From: Datnioides undecimradiatus
Taxonomy: Eukaryota > Chordata > Actinopteri > Lobotiformes > Datnioididae
DNA: 64,000 bases
Direction of reading: 5' to 3'
Assembly (NCBI GenBank): GCA_008933995.1
Contig: WARS01000029.1
Location: forward strand, 23,310,879 to 23,374,878
The notes under the pieces were generated by a model. It was given only the letters and a program-made list of their open reading frames with translations, was not told the DNA's origin and searched no databases. Every line of letters starts with the position of its first letter. Position 1 is the stretch's first letter. A program made the translations under genes and the position numbers. This document shows positions 1 through 10,389 of the stretch, in pieces.

Positions 1-84
1 TAAACAAGGGACATATTACAGGGCAGCTTCGGGGATGCTGGTAGGTAGCTTTGAACCTGACCTTTGAACAGAGACAGACCTCAT

Positions 85-140
85 TTCTATTCTTTATGCT
101 AAGCTAAGCTAACCCGCTGCTGGCTGCAGCTTCACGCTTA
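85..140 (+). repeat. fragment of a dispersed fish repeat (CTAAGCTAA type)
   Basis: Shares an exact 21-nt word with positions 50421-50441 (contains TATGCTAAGCTAAGCTAA), followed by CTGCTGGCTGCAGCTTCA. I recognise this wording from an interspersed repeat common in perciform genomes; the family name is not known to me. Confidence 0.5.
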
Positions 141-340
141 GCAAGATCAACAGATTTCAAAAATTAAATACGCGTACCTTCTCCTGCACGTCCAAATCTC
201 ATTAAATCTAAAATGTTTCTCTGCAAACTTTATTTTGAAACTCTAACAGGAAGTCGCATACGTACCACTACTGACTGCAGCCCTTTAGTGCAAGTGCAAG
301 TCAGTGTTTGACCGACCATGCTGCTGCATTTGGGAGCAAC

Positions 341-375
341 ATGCAAATGAAATGCCAAATGCATAAATTATGAAT
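341..375 (+). promoter_or_regulatory. cluster of POU/octamer-type motifs
   Basis: A perfect octamer ATGCAAAT at 341-348, a near-octamer at 353-360, and ATGCATAAATTATGAAT at 359-375, which resembles class III POU (Brn2-like) sites. Three such words in 35 nt is denser than expected, but enhancer function is inference only. Confidence 0.25.
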
Positions 376-2688
376 CAACTGCAAACTGGGTCTCGACGCT
401 TCGTTGTGATGTTTGTTAGTGTCTGTGGTTCTGAACATTTTGGGGACTACTTTCAGAAGCGTAGTGATCAGAATTTAGTGAGTATTTGGAGTAGGAGGAC
501 GGTGTGTGTGTGATGTAGTCCATATAAACTACAGTGTGTGTGATCATAGTAATGGAGGAGCATGTGATTCTTCAGTTCATCCTTCAGCAAGGCTTTCTAA
601 AAATACATTTTATTCCAAAACATGTCTCGCCGCCGCCGTCATCGTCGCCATTGCGTCCCCTTCTCCGAGCCTCCCTGTTTGTTTCTGTGGAGGTCAGCTT
701 GCCCCCTACAGCTGAGAAGTAGCAGTTTAAGGCAGCAGCTAACATTTAGCTCATTATGTAAATGCTAATCATCAGTTGTAGCACAGACCCTGGGGGTTTG
801 GAGATGCTCAGACACAACTAAGGCTGGCAAACCAGCACGCCGCATTAACAATTCTAGTACATAAACAAAGCGATTTATGGATGGCGAGGCTCGGCTGCGC
901 TAATCTGTCAGGCTTGTTCCCTGCGCGCTGTAAAGCAGCGCTGATGTAAACTAGTTATGTCATTTAATGTGATGGAGGAGGCTCGTCCTCTGTGTATTTT
1001 ACGCTCGGATGAGGCACGCTTCCACTTGTGTTTCCTGCCCAGTGTCAATAACATAATCAGATGTGGGGCTCACAGCTGCTCTACCTGTGAGTGTGTCAGA
1101 GTGTGTGTGTGAGAGTGTTGAGGAAACACAGACAGAGGAATACAGCGCAGTGTTTGGACAGTGACACATTTTTTTGTTGTCGCCGCGCTGGCTCCGTCTC
1201 CCAGCACGTCGGATTTGAAATGAAACAGTGACTAAGAGGTGACGCCGCTGACTTTCAGTGCAGGAGCTGCAGGATGACTTTGTCTTGCGGTGCTGTCTGA
1301 TAATTGGGGTTCTGTGAGCTGCTGTTGTTCAATTATGGAGGCAAACACTCTGAAACACCACAGGGATGCTTTTGCATGCTGTACCCAGCCCAGTCTCCCT
1401 TGGTATTGTGCTCACATTGGATGCTCACTGCCGGTGTTCGCTGCTAATGCAAGAAGTAGTGAGTTGGAGTGGGTGTAGGTGTGTGTGTGTGGGGTGCAGC
1501 CAGACTTTGCATCACAGACATGCAATAATAACCCCATAAACTGACAATAAACACATTTTTTTGCTTTTATTATGAATTAATTGCTGAATGCACAGTGTAG
1601 CTGTGTTTAGATCGATGATGATCGCTTTCTGTGCACCTCTCCGTGCAGCCAAAGTTCTTATAGGCAGGTCTTGATGCTCGGCAGCCATCTTGGTCACTCT
1701 CCAACGTGGTTATTTCAGAGTAAAAACATTAGGCCCCTTGCTAAATGCATGAGAAAAGAGTCATACCTTTATTTTCAATGGTCCTCAGGACATAAAATCT
1801 GCACGTATAGAATCACCAGTCAAAATAAAGCTTCAGGAGTTTGGTGATTTTGCCTCAAATGAAGGTTTAAAACACATTTTATTGCAGTTTATACGTCAAA
1901 ATACGCACAAAACCAGCTCCCAAGACCGGTGCCATCAGCTCCTCCCACCAAAGCACTAGTATCAGATGTAACTGCGGTCTTTGCTTCAGTCAACTACACT
2001 CAGCTTAATCCATGTGCAGCTGCTCCTTGCTGACACCAGATCAGCTCAAGCATTTTCTTGCCAACCAACATGCTTTGTCTCCTCTTTAATAACTTCTCTG
2101 GTACGATCTCGGCCTCCTGCTTTCATGTCTCCCAGGTAAACGCTAAAACAATCCTGACACAGTTTATTTTCCGTAACCACAAACTTTCCGGCGCTGTGTT
2201 GGCTGCCGGAGTGGTTTTATGTGATTTGAGCTTACTGAAGTCGTCCTGAATTGGATTTTTTAACGCAGGGGAGAGCTGTGATGGGTAAAATTGGCGAGCA
2301 ATCTTCCAGTTTGACCATTTTTTAAATGAAAAAGCTCGGATAACTCGAAAAAACAAAGTGCAATCTCTCAGATGTTGTGCGGACGTGAAGTGGAATCGGG
2401 TTAATTTTCTGCTTCCTCCGCGGCTCACGTGAAGTGCACGAGGCGAGCATGACGTTGATGGTCATCACAGGGTTAATTATCAGTGCAGCAGGAGTGTATC
2501 TGGGACTCCACGGTGCTGCTCTGCTGTCCATTTAACCCCCCCACCCCCACCCTCATTAGCTCCTCCTCTGCCAGCTGAGAGCTCTGATCTGCAAACATTG
2601 ATTGGGATCAATAATTCACACCGCCGCTTTAATATTTGATGTGCGGAGCTATAATCTGTCGGGGATAAGTGCCAGTGTTAAGTGTGAA

Positions 2689-2715
2689 ACACACACACAC
2701 ACACACACACACACA
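2689..2715 (+). repeat. (AC)13 microsatellite
   Basis: Perfect dinucleotide run in upstream non-coding DNA. Confidence 0.95.
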
Positions 2716-4276
2716 GCTCCTGGTGATGTTGTAATCATGTCCGTGGCTCTCCCCTCCTCTCTGTCACCGAGCCGCTGCTGAATATTTGATGCGTCAGGTT
2801 GATTGTGAAGTCGACCCCAGACCGCGGTCACCGAGGGTTTTCACCGTCTCTGGGCTCCGGCTCCCGCATTGATCAGGCCGGCCACCTGCTCCTCCCCTCA
2901 TCTGAAAATAATGAAACTATTGAACCGCAGGAGCAGGAGCAGGAGCAGGTAGTACAAGAGAGGGCGCCTCTAACTCAAGTCAACACCAGGACTAGGAGAG
3001 CCGAGACCTTTGCTACAGTCCGATCCGTTTCGTTAATCTGCCGCAGCCTCCTTCTGGTTTGTGGTTCGGTCAGACGACATCTCGTGCTGCTAATCGGGGC
3101 TCAAACATAACGTAGACATGCCTAATCTGTTGTTTTACAGGAGGAGCAGGTGACGTAACAGCTCAAATACACTGATTTCTTCTTTATTTTGGTCGATTTT
3201 GTTACTCAGCTGCACGACACAACTGGAGTTTGATCCAAAACTGTTCAAAAAGCTTTTTTTACAATTGCACCTCGACTTTACAACCTGCAGATACGTGCAC
3301 CTGTCCTTCACCTGAGGTCACGTATCATGAAACTCTTTAATAAAGCTGACAGTGAGCAGTGTGACTGAGGTCAGACCTGTGCTTTACTTCGTTCTCACTG
3401 ACTCCGGTGTAGTTTATGCTGTCATCTGCCAAACAGCAGCTTCGTGCGTGCATTTAGCTTTGCAGTCAACAGGCTGCAGAATCACTGGTGGAGCCACTTT
3501 AATCTTCCCGTGACTTACCTGATCTGGGATCTGTTGCATATGATTCACATGTGCCAATGCATCAAGAAGACAGCATATTTTAAAATGCACATACAGCATC
3601 TGGAGTCCAGCTGCTCCTGGGCCGCAGGGTGCTTGATCCCGACGCCGCCTGCGCTGCGAGCGCCTCGCCGTGTGACGTGCGATTGAGACAATTCTGCTTT
3701 TTCTCCTTCCGCCAGCTTCACTTAGAATAAGAGCGCCAACAGAAGCCATTTACCGTCTTACCTGGGAGAAATCCTGCTGCTGTATTCCACCGGGACGACC
3801 CTAATCCTACTTTGCGGCCCACGGTGACTTTTCACACACTCCTAAAGTGGAAGAGAGTCATTAGGTCGACGGCTGCTGCTCCGCGGGGAATCATTATTGG
3901 CGTCATCCACCGTATGGCGAGGTATTATTCAGCCTCCGTCTCTCGTTGAAACCCAGCACCAAAAGTTGTCGATTCCCTGGTAAAAGCGTCGAGGAACAGT
4001 TAGTCTGTTCAATCTTTCACCGCCTTCAGCGTCAGACTGAAGGGCTTCCTCCTCTTCCTCCGCGGCTCGGCGGCCGGATCTTTATCGTTCATTTGGATTC
4101 ATGCGGAATTGTATCCATTCAGGACGGCATTCATATTTTAATCGCGTTCATGTAAAATTCCCTCTCAAGCGCTCCGAGGGAAACTCTTAAAAAAAAACAG
4201 AGACAATCTGGCAGGCTGTTTTTAACTCTCAAAGACGCAACCGGTGCCATATGAAAGAGTTCTGAAACTGTACGCG

Positions 4277-4278
<2 letters not shown>

Positions 4279-4320
<42 letters not shown>
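4279..4320 (+). repeat. (TG)17(CG)4 microsatellite
   Basis: Forty-two nt of strictly alternating pyrimidine-purine, ending in a CG run; a strong Z-DNA candidate. Confidence 0.95.
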
Positions 4321-4463
4321 AGTGTGTTTAAATGATAGTTGCATTGGAAATGTTTTTCAGCTTCCCTCCAACGTCTCTTGCTGAGGGAGATGAGAGGAGC
4401 TGACACACAGAATTAAAAATATCTCTCAATAGCACTCCCACACACACACTGCAACCCAAGAGG

Positions 4464-4464
<1 letters not shown>

Positions 4465-4501
<37 letters not shown>
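4465..4501 (+). repeat. (CA)18 microsatellite
   Basis: Perfect run 145 nt after the (TG)17(CG)4 tract. The two are complementary, so a transcript across them could form a hairpin. Confidence 0.95.
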
Positions 4502-4504
<3 letters not shown>

Positions 4505-4945
4505 CACACTGCCTACTGCTGAACACTCTCTTTTTGTGTCTCTCTCATCTTTTTCACCCCCCCCCCCCATGTGCATATGGATGCATACGTGCAATCTGCT
4601 GGCTGTCGAGTGCTTTAAAAAGCCATTAAAGCTACGGTGCAGAGGCGTCGCAGACAGATTTAAAGGCTTAACTAGATTTTTCATAGTGCGGTTCAGCTTT
4701 CGACCTCATGTTTTAGCGATTTTTTACATGCTAACATCGTGTAAAGCTGTAAGAATAAATCTGTTTGGCAATCAGGCGAACAATGCGGTTCAAGAGGTCT
4801 TTCATCCGCCGTATAAATATCAGCGTTTATGCATGAGGGCTGATTTCTGTGCTTGTCTATTCCTGTCTGCTGCGGGAAAAGCACGGAGCTAATTGTGTTT
4901 GTATGAATGGCAGCAGGCAGGTTTATTCATGAATGCAAACGGCAC

Positions 4946-5020
4946 TGCAGCAGCAGCAGCATCAGCAGCAGCGGCGGCGGTGGCGGCAGCAGCAGCAGCA
5001 GCAGCGGCGGCAGCAGCAGC
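4946..5020 (+). repeat. imperfect CAG/CGG trinucleotide block
   Basis: About 75 nt of GCAGCAGCAG and GCGGCGGCGG units with interruptions. The + frame would read poly-Gln/Arg, but no coding exon is supported around it. Confidence 0.85.
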
Positions 5021-5116
5021 CCCGGTGGAGGGCTCCTATTCATGAATGTGCTGAAGATCCCAGTCTGCTAAGTTCCCATTTATCTGTCTCTGTGTATCCC
5101 TGCCAACTGGCTCCCA

Positions 5117-5117
<1 letters not shown>

Positions 5118-5164
<47 letters not shown>

Positions 5165-5179
5165 ATACACACACACACA
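5118..5179 (+). repeat. (CA)n microsatellite, interrupted
   Basis: CA run 5118-5162 and a second run 5166-5179 separated by a short interruption. A shorter CA run follows near 5330-5345. Confidence 0.95.
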
Positions 5180-5830
5180 GAGGCAGGAAATCACCTGGCT
5201 GTGATTACGGGAGCAGGGCGCCTGACAAATCAAAGCTGCAATCTCGGGGTCAGCTGGTTGGAGGCGGTGTCGGACTTGGTTTGACATTTTCAAAGTTTAT
5301 TATAAATTTATGAATTTACTCGCTCTGCGCACACACACACACACAGAGCCCTGTACCCCACGCGGCCACCGTTGCACGTCTACGCCCTCGTGCCTGTTTT
5401 TTGCAGGGCTGGTGGGAGGGTTTTTGTGTGGCTCGGTCAACTCTGAAGCTTTCATCTGCACCAACCCGTCCTTCATGTCAGAGCCTCAATTTGGAGAAAT
5501 GTCAGTGAGCACAATGAGCCGGCAGGGCAGGGCGCTGTGTCACCGCGGCGCAGACAGATACAAACACATCAGCTGCACTCATCATCTCAAACCACCTGAA
5601 AGAAAGTCAGAGAGAGGGGGAGCGAGAGAGAGAGAGCGAGACAAAAGATCGAGAGAGAGAGAGCCAGGGTGTCAGATTGGGAAACACCTCAGCAGCATAT
5701 CAGTCACAACTGCTAGCCTTACTGCCTCTGTTGCCATGGCAACGGGGGACTGTCAGGCATCCTGGAGGGAGGGACGGTCCAAAAATCTGCAGCTGTCACT
5801 TACTTCAGGAGAGAGAGAAATGGAGCCTGC

Positions 5831-5861
5831 GTGTGTGTGTGTGTGTGTGCGTGTGTGTGTG
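5831..5861 (+). repeat. (GT)n microsatellite
   Basis: GT run with one GC interruption. Confidence 0.9.
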
Positions 5862-8034
5862 CACCGCCATATCACTTCACTTCAGTTCACTTCACGGGGA
5901 AGATGCTAAACAGGAAAGATGAGACACTTTGAACGAGCCAGTGGGGATATGAGATGGAAAACAATGCTGCATTTTATGCTCTGAAACAACTTAAAGGCAG
6001 TTAGAGCGCCGCGGACGGGGTTATTTACACCCCAGCGTCTGCACGAGGGATGCAGCTCGGGACCTTTTACCTTAACGGGAAGATAATTAGAGATGGCTCG
6101 AATGGCAGTTTGAGCAAATGCACGGTGTAGTTAAAAAAAGCAAAACGTGTGAGTTAAAATTAGCAAAACGATGCAGTTCTAGGTGGTTAAACCCCTCAGT
6201 TGATGATTCTGCTGCTGAGTTTTGGTCCCAACCTGCAGAAAACAGCGTCCTGGCGTCTCGTTGGTGTATTTTAGCCCAGCTGTTTGAAATGAAATAAAAG
6301 AAAACGCTCAAAATAAACTGGACAGCTCACACACACATGCATTATAGACACAGGATCATGAATACCTTGTTCCGGTCCTGAAAATAGTTTGTAGTAATAA
6401 TAAATAAACACTCTGGTGTTGCTTTTAGCAGCTCAGAGAACAAACAACACCTGTAAGAAAACATGAATTTACCTCTGTTTGTTCAGAATCTTATGATATG
6501 ATATTTAACTCATTTCAACAATAATAATAACAAATTGTTGCAGACGGCGCCTTACTGAACGCTGTATAACAGTATAGATCAGGAAACAGGATTCCAGGAG
6601 TTTAGTTGTTTACTGAAGATAAAAGGTCACAGCTCAACAGACGATGTGAGTTTGTGGTGAGTTGAGGCTCAGAGCTGCAGATTTCAGCTGTTTAACTCTG
6701 TTAAATTCACATTTTCTATGAATGAATGTTGCAACTGAACTGATTTACCTTTGAATATTAACCATTAATTCCAGAAACAGGCTGTTTCCCCCCTGAAATA
6801 TTAAAACAGAAGCGAGGAAATGAGCATTATGTTATAGTCAAGTTGCTGTAGTCATGCTTGAAATGTTGCATAAGGAAACAACAACACTTAGACATAAAAA
6901 TGCAAATTTCATTAAAAGACTGGACACAGACCACAGACGTTCATGGGGCGACACTTTCAGTTCATCCTGATCCTACAGAGGCCAAACTGTGAGCTAACAT
7001 CGGCTAACGTCCGTCTCTCACTGATTGCAGCTTATCCTGGATGCCCAGTGGGATTTCAAACCTTCCACAGAGGTTTAATGAAGGTGTTCTTACTCTCTGC
7101 AGCATCTGAAACGTATTTACAGCCATTAAATGGTTCGTGGTCGAGTCTGGAGCTTGAGATGTTCGGACTGAGACGTGCAGGGACTCGCTCTGTTAGCTGG
7201 ACCACGGGACCAAATCTTATTAGTCTCCCCTCAGATCGGGGTCAGATTGCCTTTCTTCTTACTGTCGCCATCTGGACTCTGCAGCCTATTGATTGAAAAC
7301 ACGCCGGACGATAGTGGATATTGACCACGTAATAATTGACTGTGCGCATGTAGAGACTTTATGTTAGGAGGGCCCAAAGTGCTTCACATTGACCTCCTCA
7401 TTGATGAGCCGTCCATTGACTTCCTCTGAGATCTTAGCGATCTGACGCACATGTGCAACAAAAAGCAAGGTTATCGGTCAGACCGCCGAGACGCCCGCGT
7501 TTGTCCTCTGAGCGTACACGTGCACTAAACAGGAGCTTTCTGTTCTGGTCTTTGAAAGCCTGTCATTTTGGCTTTCTGTCCAATCAGACAGCGAGGCTGC
7601 AAGATGTAATTAAGATGTAATGCATGACACTGCTGAGGAGGCACTTATGGAGAAACATGTACAGATACAAGCTTTTATTTGCTATTCATGACTTTATGAC
7701 ACATCAGCGTGTCCTTGTTTGAACTCTGAGTACGGAAGGCAACGTGGACAACATTCATGACGCATTCATTTTGTCAAAATACACAACCATAACACAGCTG
7801 GAGGCGACGTGATAAGACGCAGAATCATATTCCAGCACAATCCACAGAGACTGGGTGCATACAACTTTGTTTGAGCCACTGAATCCACACAGACACGAAC
7901 ACCTTCCTGTGCTACTGCACTTCAATACATACTGCAGTCATCACTGCACCTCAGGCTGCAGCTTTAATGCATCTGTGTTAAACCCGTATATGTATATGTT
8001 AAACCTTCATCTGAAAAGTTATGATAAGGTACAT

Positions 8035-8074
8035 ATACACACACACATATATATATATGTATATATATATATAT
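8035..8074 (+). repeat. (AC)n(AT)n tract
   Basis: Short AC run passing into an AT run broken by single G bases; self-complementary and prone to cruciform formation. Confidence 0.85.
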
Positions 8075-9185
8075 CTCATGTATATGCATGTAAATACCTG
8101 AGTGACACTGATCCAGAGGACTTTAACTGAAATTTAATTGTTCTTCCTTTTCATAATGTAATTCCAATTAACTGCACATTTTATTTTGACACAGTCTATT
8201 TTAATATGGTGCATTTGAATCATTTCTGCAGCTGTGTTTTCTATGTTGTTTGTGTTTATGTCTTTATGTTAGATGCTGTTTTTATGTCCCTCTGCATTCT
8301 TTTTGCATTCTTACTCTTTGTTTTGCAACGACTGAACTTTAAATTCAGGTAAAAAGTCACATTAAAACCTCATTAAATGTGAAACTGATAGAAGTTACTG
8401 CATGTAACACTGTGAAGATCTCTGCTTGTTCTCCTCTCATACTGCAAGTTTTTATTATCAATTAGTTTATTTTTCACCTTTCTTCGTGTCGATCACTGCA
8501 GCTGCAGCTCTTTTGCAGAGTATTTACGCATCTCTTATTTCCCACGTTCACTCATATTCAAAGTCACAGTTAATCAGATCATTATTGGTTTAATTATCAG
8601 CTGTGTCTTTCTTTGGTGGGTAACATTTCCTACGGATGCGCCTGTATTCTATCAGTATTTGTTCCGCAGTGACCGAATTTATCCTCGTGGGTGTTTAAGT
8701 TTCAACCAGAAGTTAAAACTCCCATCAGTTACCCCACTGATAACACACGGGGATGCGCAAAATATGCACGAATGCATGCGCAAAACGGGCAAATACGCAC
8801 CAAGCATGCCATCGACCACAACAATGGTGCATCACATTTCAAGATGCACGTCATCATTCTTGCATTTTCACTGTTAATTCGGGAAGAGAGCGCTATTTTT
8901 AGTCTCCCTGCACGACTATTATCCCCTGCCTCTGACGGGTGCTGCTGCTAATTCTCCGTGTGAAACGGGCACTTGACTCTGCAATAAAATCTGTGAGGGG
9001 AAGAGATGCGGGAAAGACCAAATTGTTGCTATATTGGACCATCCACCGGTGCAGCTGGGCTATTTTTAGCTGGGAACTACATCAGCTCTGACTGCAGACA
9101 CTGCGAGGGGAAATCACCAGCGCTGTTTTGCTGCTGTCTTCACCCAACCACTGACATTTCACTCAAGCAAATTAAAGCAGGAGGT

Positions 9186-9187
<2 letters not shown>

Positions 9188-9231
<44 letters not shown>

Positions 9232-9278
9232 CATGTAATGTTTACTGTATGTCCGTGTGTGTGTGTGTGCGTGTGTGT
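9188..9278 (+). repeat. (AC)21 and nearby (GT)n microsatellites
   Basis: AC run 9188-9229, then a GT run at about 9254-9278; the two are complementary and lie about 500 nt upstream of exon 1. Confidence 0.93.
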
Positions 9279-9482
9279 CAGCTGTGCGTCTTGGGGGCGA
9301 GAGAAAGAAAGTGAACCCAGAGAGAATCAAATCAACACGATTCTTCTTCCTTTTGGTGACTGTTCGCCGAGCCTCGTGGGGTGGTGTTTTGACTACCGTC
9401 ACACGCGAGCGTGACTCTTCCTTTGAGTCCTGTTAGAGCGCAGGATCACCGGTAACCCTGTCTGAGGCACCGCAGGTGGTCC

Positions 9483-9553
9483 GAGAGAGAGAGAGCGAGA
9501 GAGAGAGGGAGGGAGAGGAGGAGAGAGAGAGCGAGAGAGAGGGAGAGAGAGAG
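9483..9553 (+). repeat. GA-rich polypurine tract in the promoter or leader
   Basis: About 70 nt almost wholly A/G on the + strand with GAGAGA units and a few C interruptions (GCGAGAG). It lies 220-290 nt before the start codon. Such tracts can form triplex (H-DNA) and recruit GAGA-type factors; function here is inference. Confidence 0.85.
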
Positions 9554-9690
9554 GCGCGCTGCACATTGGTCGGGCTACTTTTCTGACGACACACCAACAA
9601 TCGTCAACCTGTGGATAGGGCGCGCGCGGTGCTCTGTTGTCTCCACTGCCACCCTCTCCCCTCTGACACCGAGCCCGACATCCAGGACGC

Positions 9691-9750
9691 ATGAACTGGG
9701 AGAGGGTGCCGGTTCGATTCCCCAACGGAGGAGAGGAACCGAAAAGTTGA
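9691..9750 (+). promoter_or_regulatory. upstream ORF of 19 codons in the 5' leader
   Basis: ATG at 9691 opens a frame of 19 codons closed by TGA at 9748-9750, ending 24 nt before the first adcy1 ATG and in the same frame. Its start context is weak (C at -3, A at +4). If transcription starts upstream of 9691 it could reduce initiation at the main start. The peptide resembles nothing I know. Confidence 0.45.
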
Positions 9751-9774
9751 GGGGTCGTGCGCCATCCCCGCTTC

Positions 9775-10389
9775 ATGAATGGCCGGAACATGGAGGAGAT
9801 GCCATTCGAAAGAGTCAAGACCCGGCGGAGGAAGGGTCACTGCCCGGCCGGTGCACCCCTGGGCGCCATCGCCTGCGAGGACGAGTTCAACAGCCACGAG
9901 CTGGAGGCGCTCTTCCAGAACTACAACCTGAAGCTGGAGCAGACCGCCACCCTCAAAGCGCTGGCGGTGCTCATCGTGGCCGCGTCGTCGCTATCCCTGG
10001 TGGAGCTGCTGTCCAGCCCGCGTCTCACCTTGTCCAAGGGCTCCTACCCGGTGCACTGCGTGGTGTTCCTGTCGCTGTTTATCGTCACCAACGTCAAATA
10101 CCTGCAGGTGACGCAGCTGCAGCAGATAGCGAAGCTGGCCCTGCTGTTCAGCTTCACCTTTGCGCTGCTCTGCTGCCCGTTCCCGCTGGCGCTCGGCACG
10201 TCGGAGCTGGTGAGCGCCGCTGCCCCAGAGCAAGGCGTGTGGCAGCTCATGCTGGTCACCCTCGTGGCTTACGTGCTGCTGCCGGTGCGGACGCTGCTGG
10301 CCGTGCTGTTCGGGGTGATGCTGGCTGCATCCCACTTCATTGTCATAGCGACGTCGGTCACGGGGAGGAAACAGAGGCTGTGGAGACCG
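9775..10389 (+). CDS. adcy1: adcy1 exon 1: N-terminus and helices M1-M5
   Basis: Codes residues 1-205. A basic N-terminal stretch (VKTRRRKG) leads to the conserved [16 protein letters not shown] segment and then five hydrophobic spans at about 60-80, 92-108, 119-140, 155-170 and 172-195. An in-frame TGA at 9748 bounds the frame, so the start must lie downstream. ATGs occur at 9775, 9790 and 9799. The first is used here, but 9790 has the best context (A at -3, G at +4), so the true N-terminus could be five residues shorter. The exon is very GC-rich, as expected inside a CpG-island promoter. Ends after a Pro codon at a strong donor (GTAAGT), phase 0. Confidence 0.94.

Larger units (their letters stand above)
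1..9399. other. upstream non-coding region
   Basis: No exon-like reading frame recognised on either strand; the short ORFs have low-complexity or random-looking translations. It holds microsatellites (listed separately), a dispersed-repeat fragment near the left end, a POU-type motif cluster at 341-375 and a CAG/CGG block at about 4946. Presumed intergenic DNA and distal regulatory sequence of adcy1, or 5' non-coding exons that cannot be seen without transcripts. Confidence 0.6.
9400..9774 (+). promoter_or_regulatory. adcy1: adcy1 promoter and 5' leader (GC-rich, no TATA box)
   Basis: The stretch before exon 1 becomes rich in G+C and CpG, continuing into the coding exon, and no TATA box stands at a sensible distance. 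It holds the polypurine tract at 9483-9553 and a short upstream ORF. I infer a CpG-island promoter; the transcription start cannot be placed from sequence alone. Confidence 0.6.

Noticed and set aside
4933-5313. Gln/Arg-rich open frame on the + strand
   Set aside because: Produced by CAG/CGG and CA repeats; no homology, splice structure or start context.
9711-9721. GGTTCGATTCC, an exact Pol III B box, in the adcy1 5' leader
   Set aside because: No A box at the right distance, no cloverleaf and no SINE-type flank; treated as a chance match.
9399-9897. Minus-strand open frames opposite exon 1
   Set aside because: Shadows of GC-rich coding sequence and the GA tract; the + frame has full cyclase homology.
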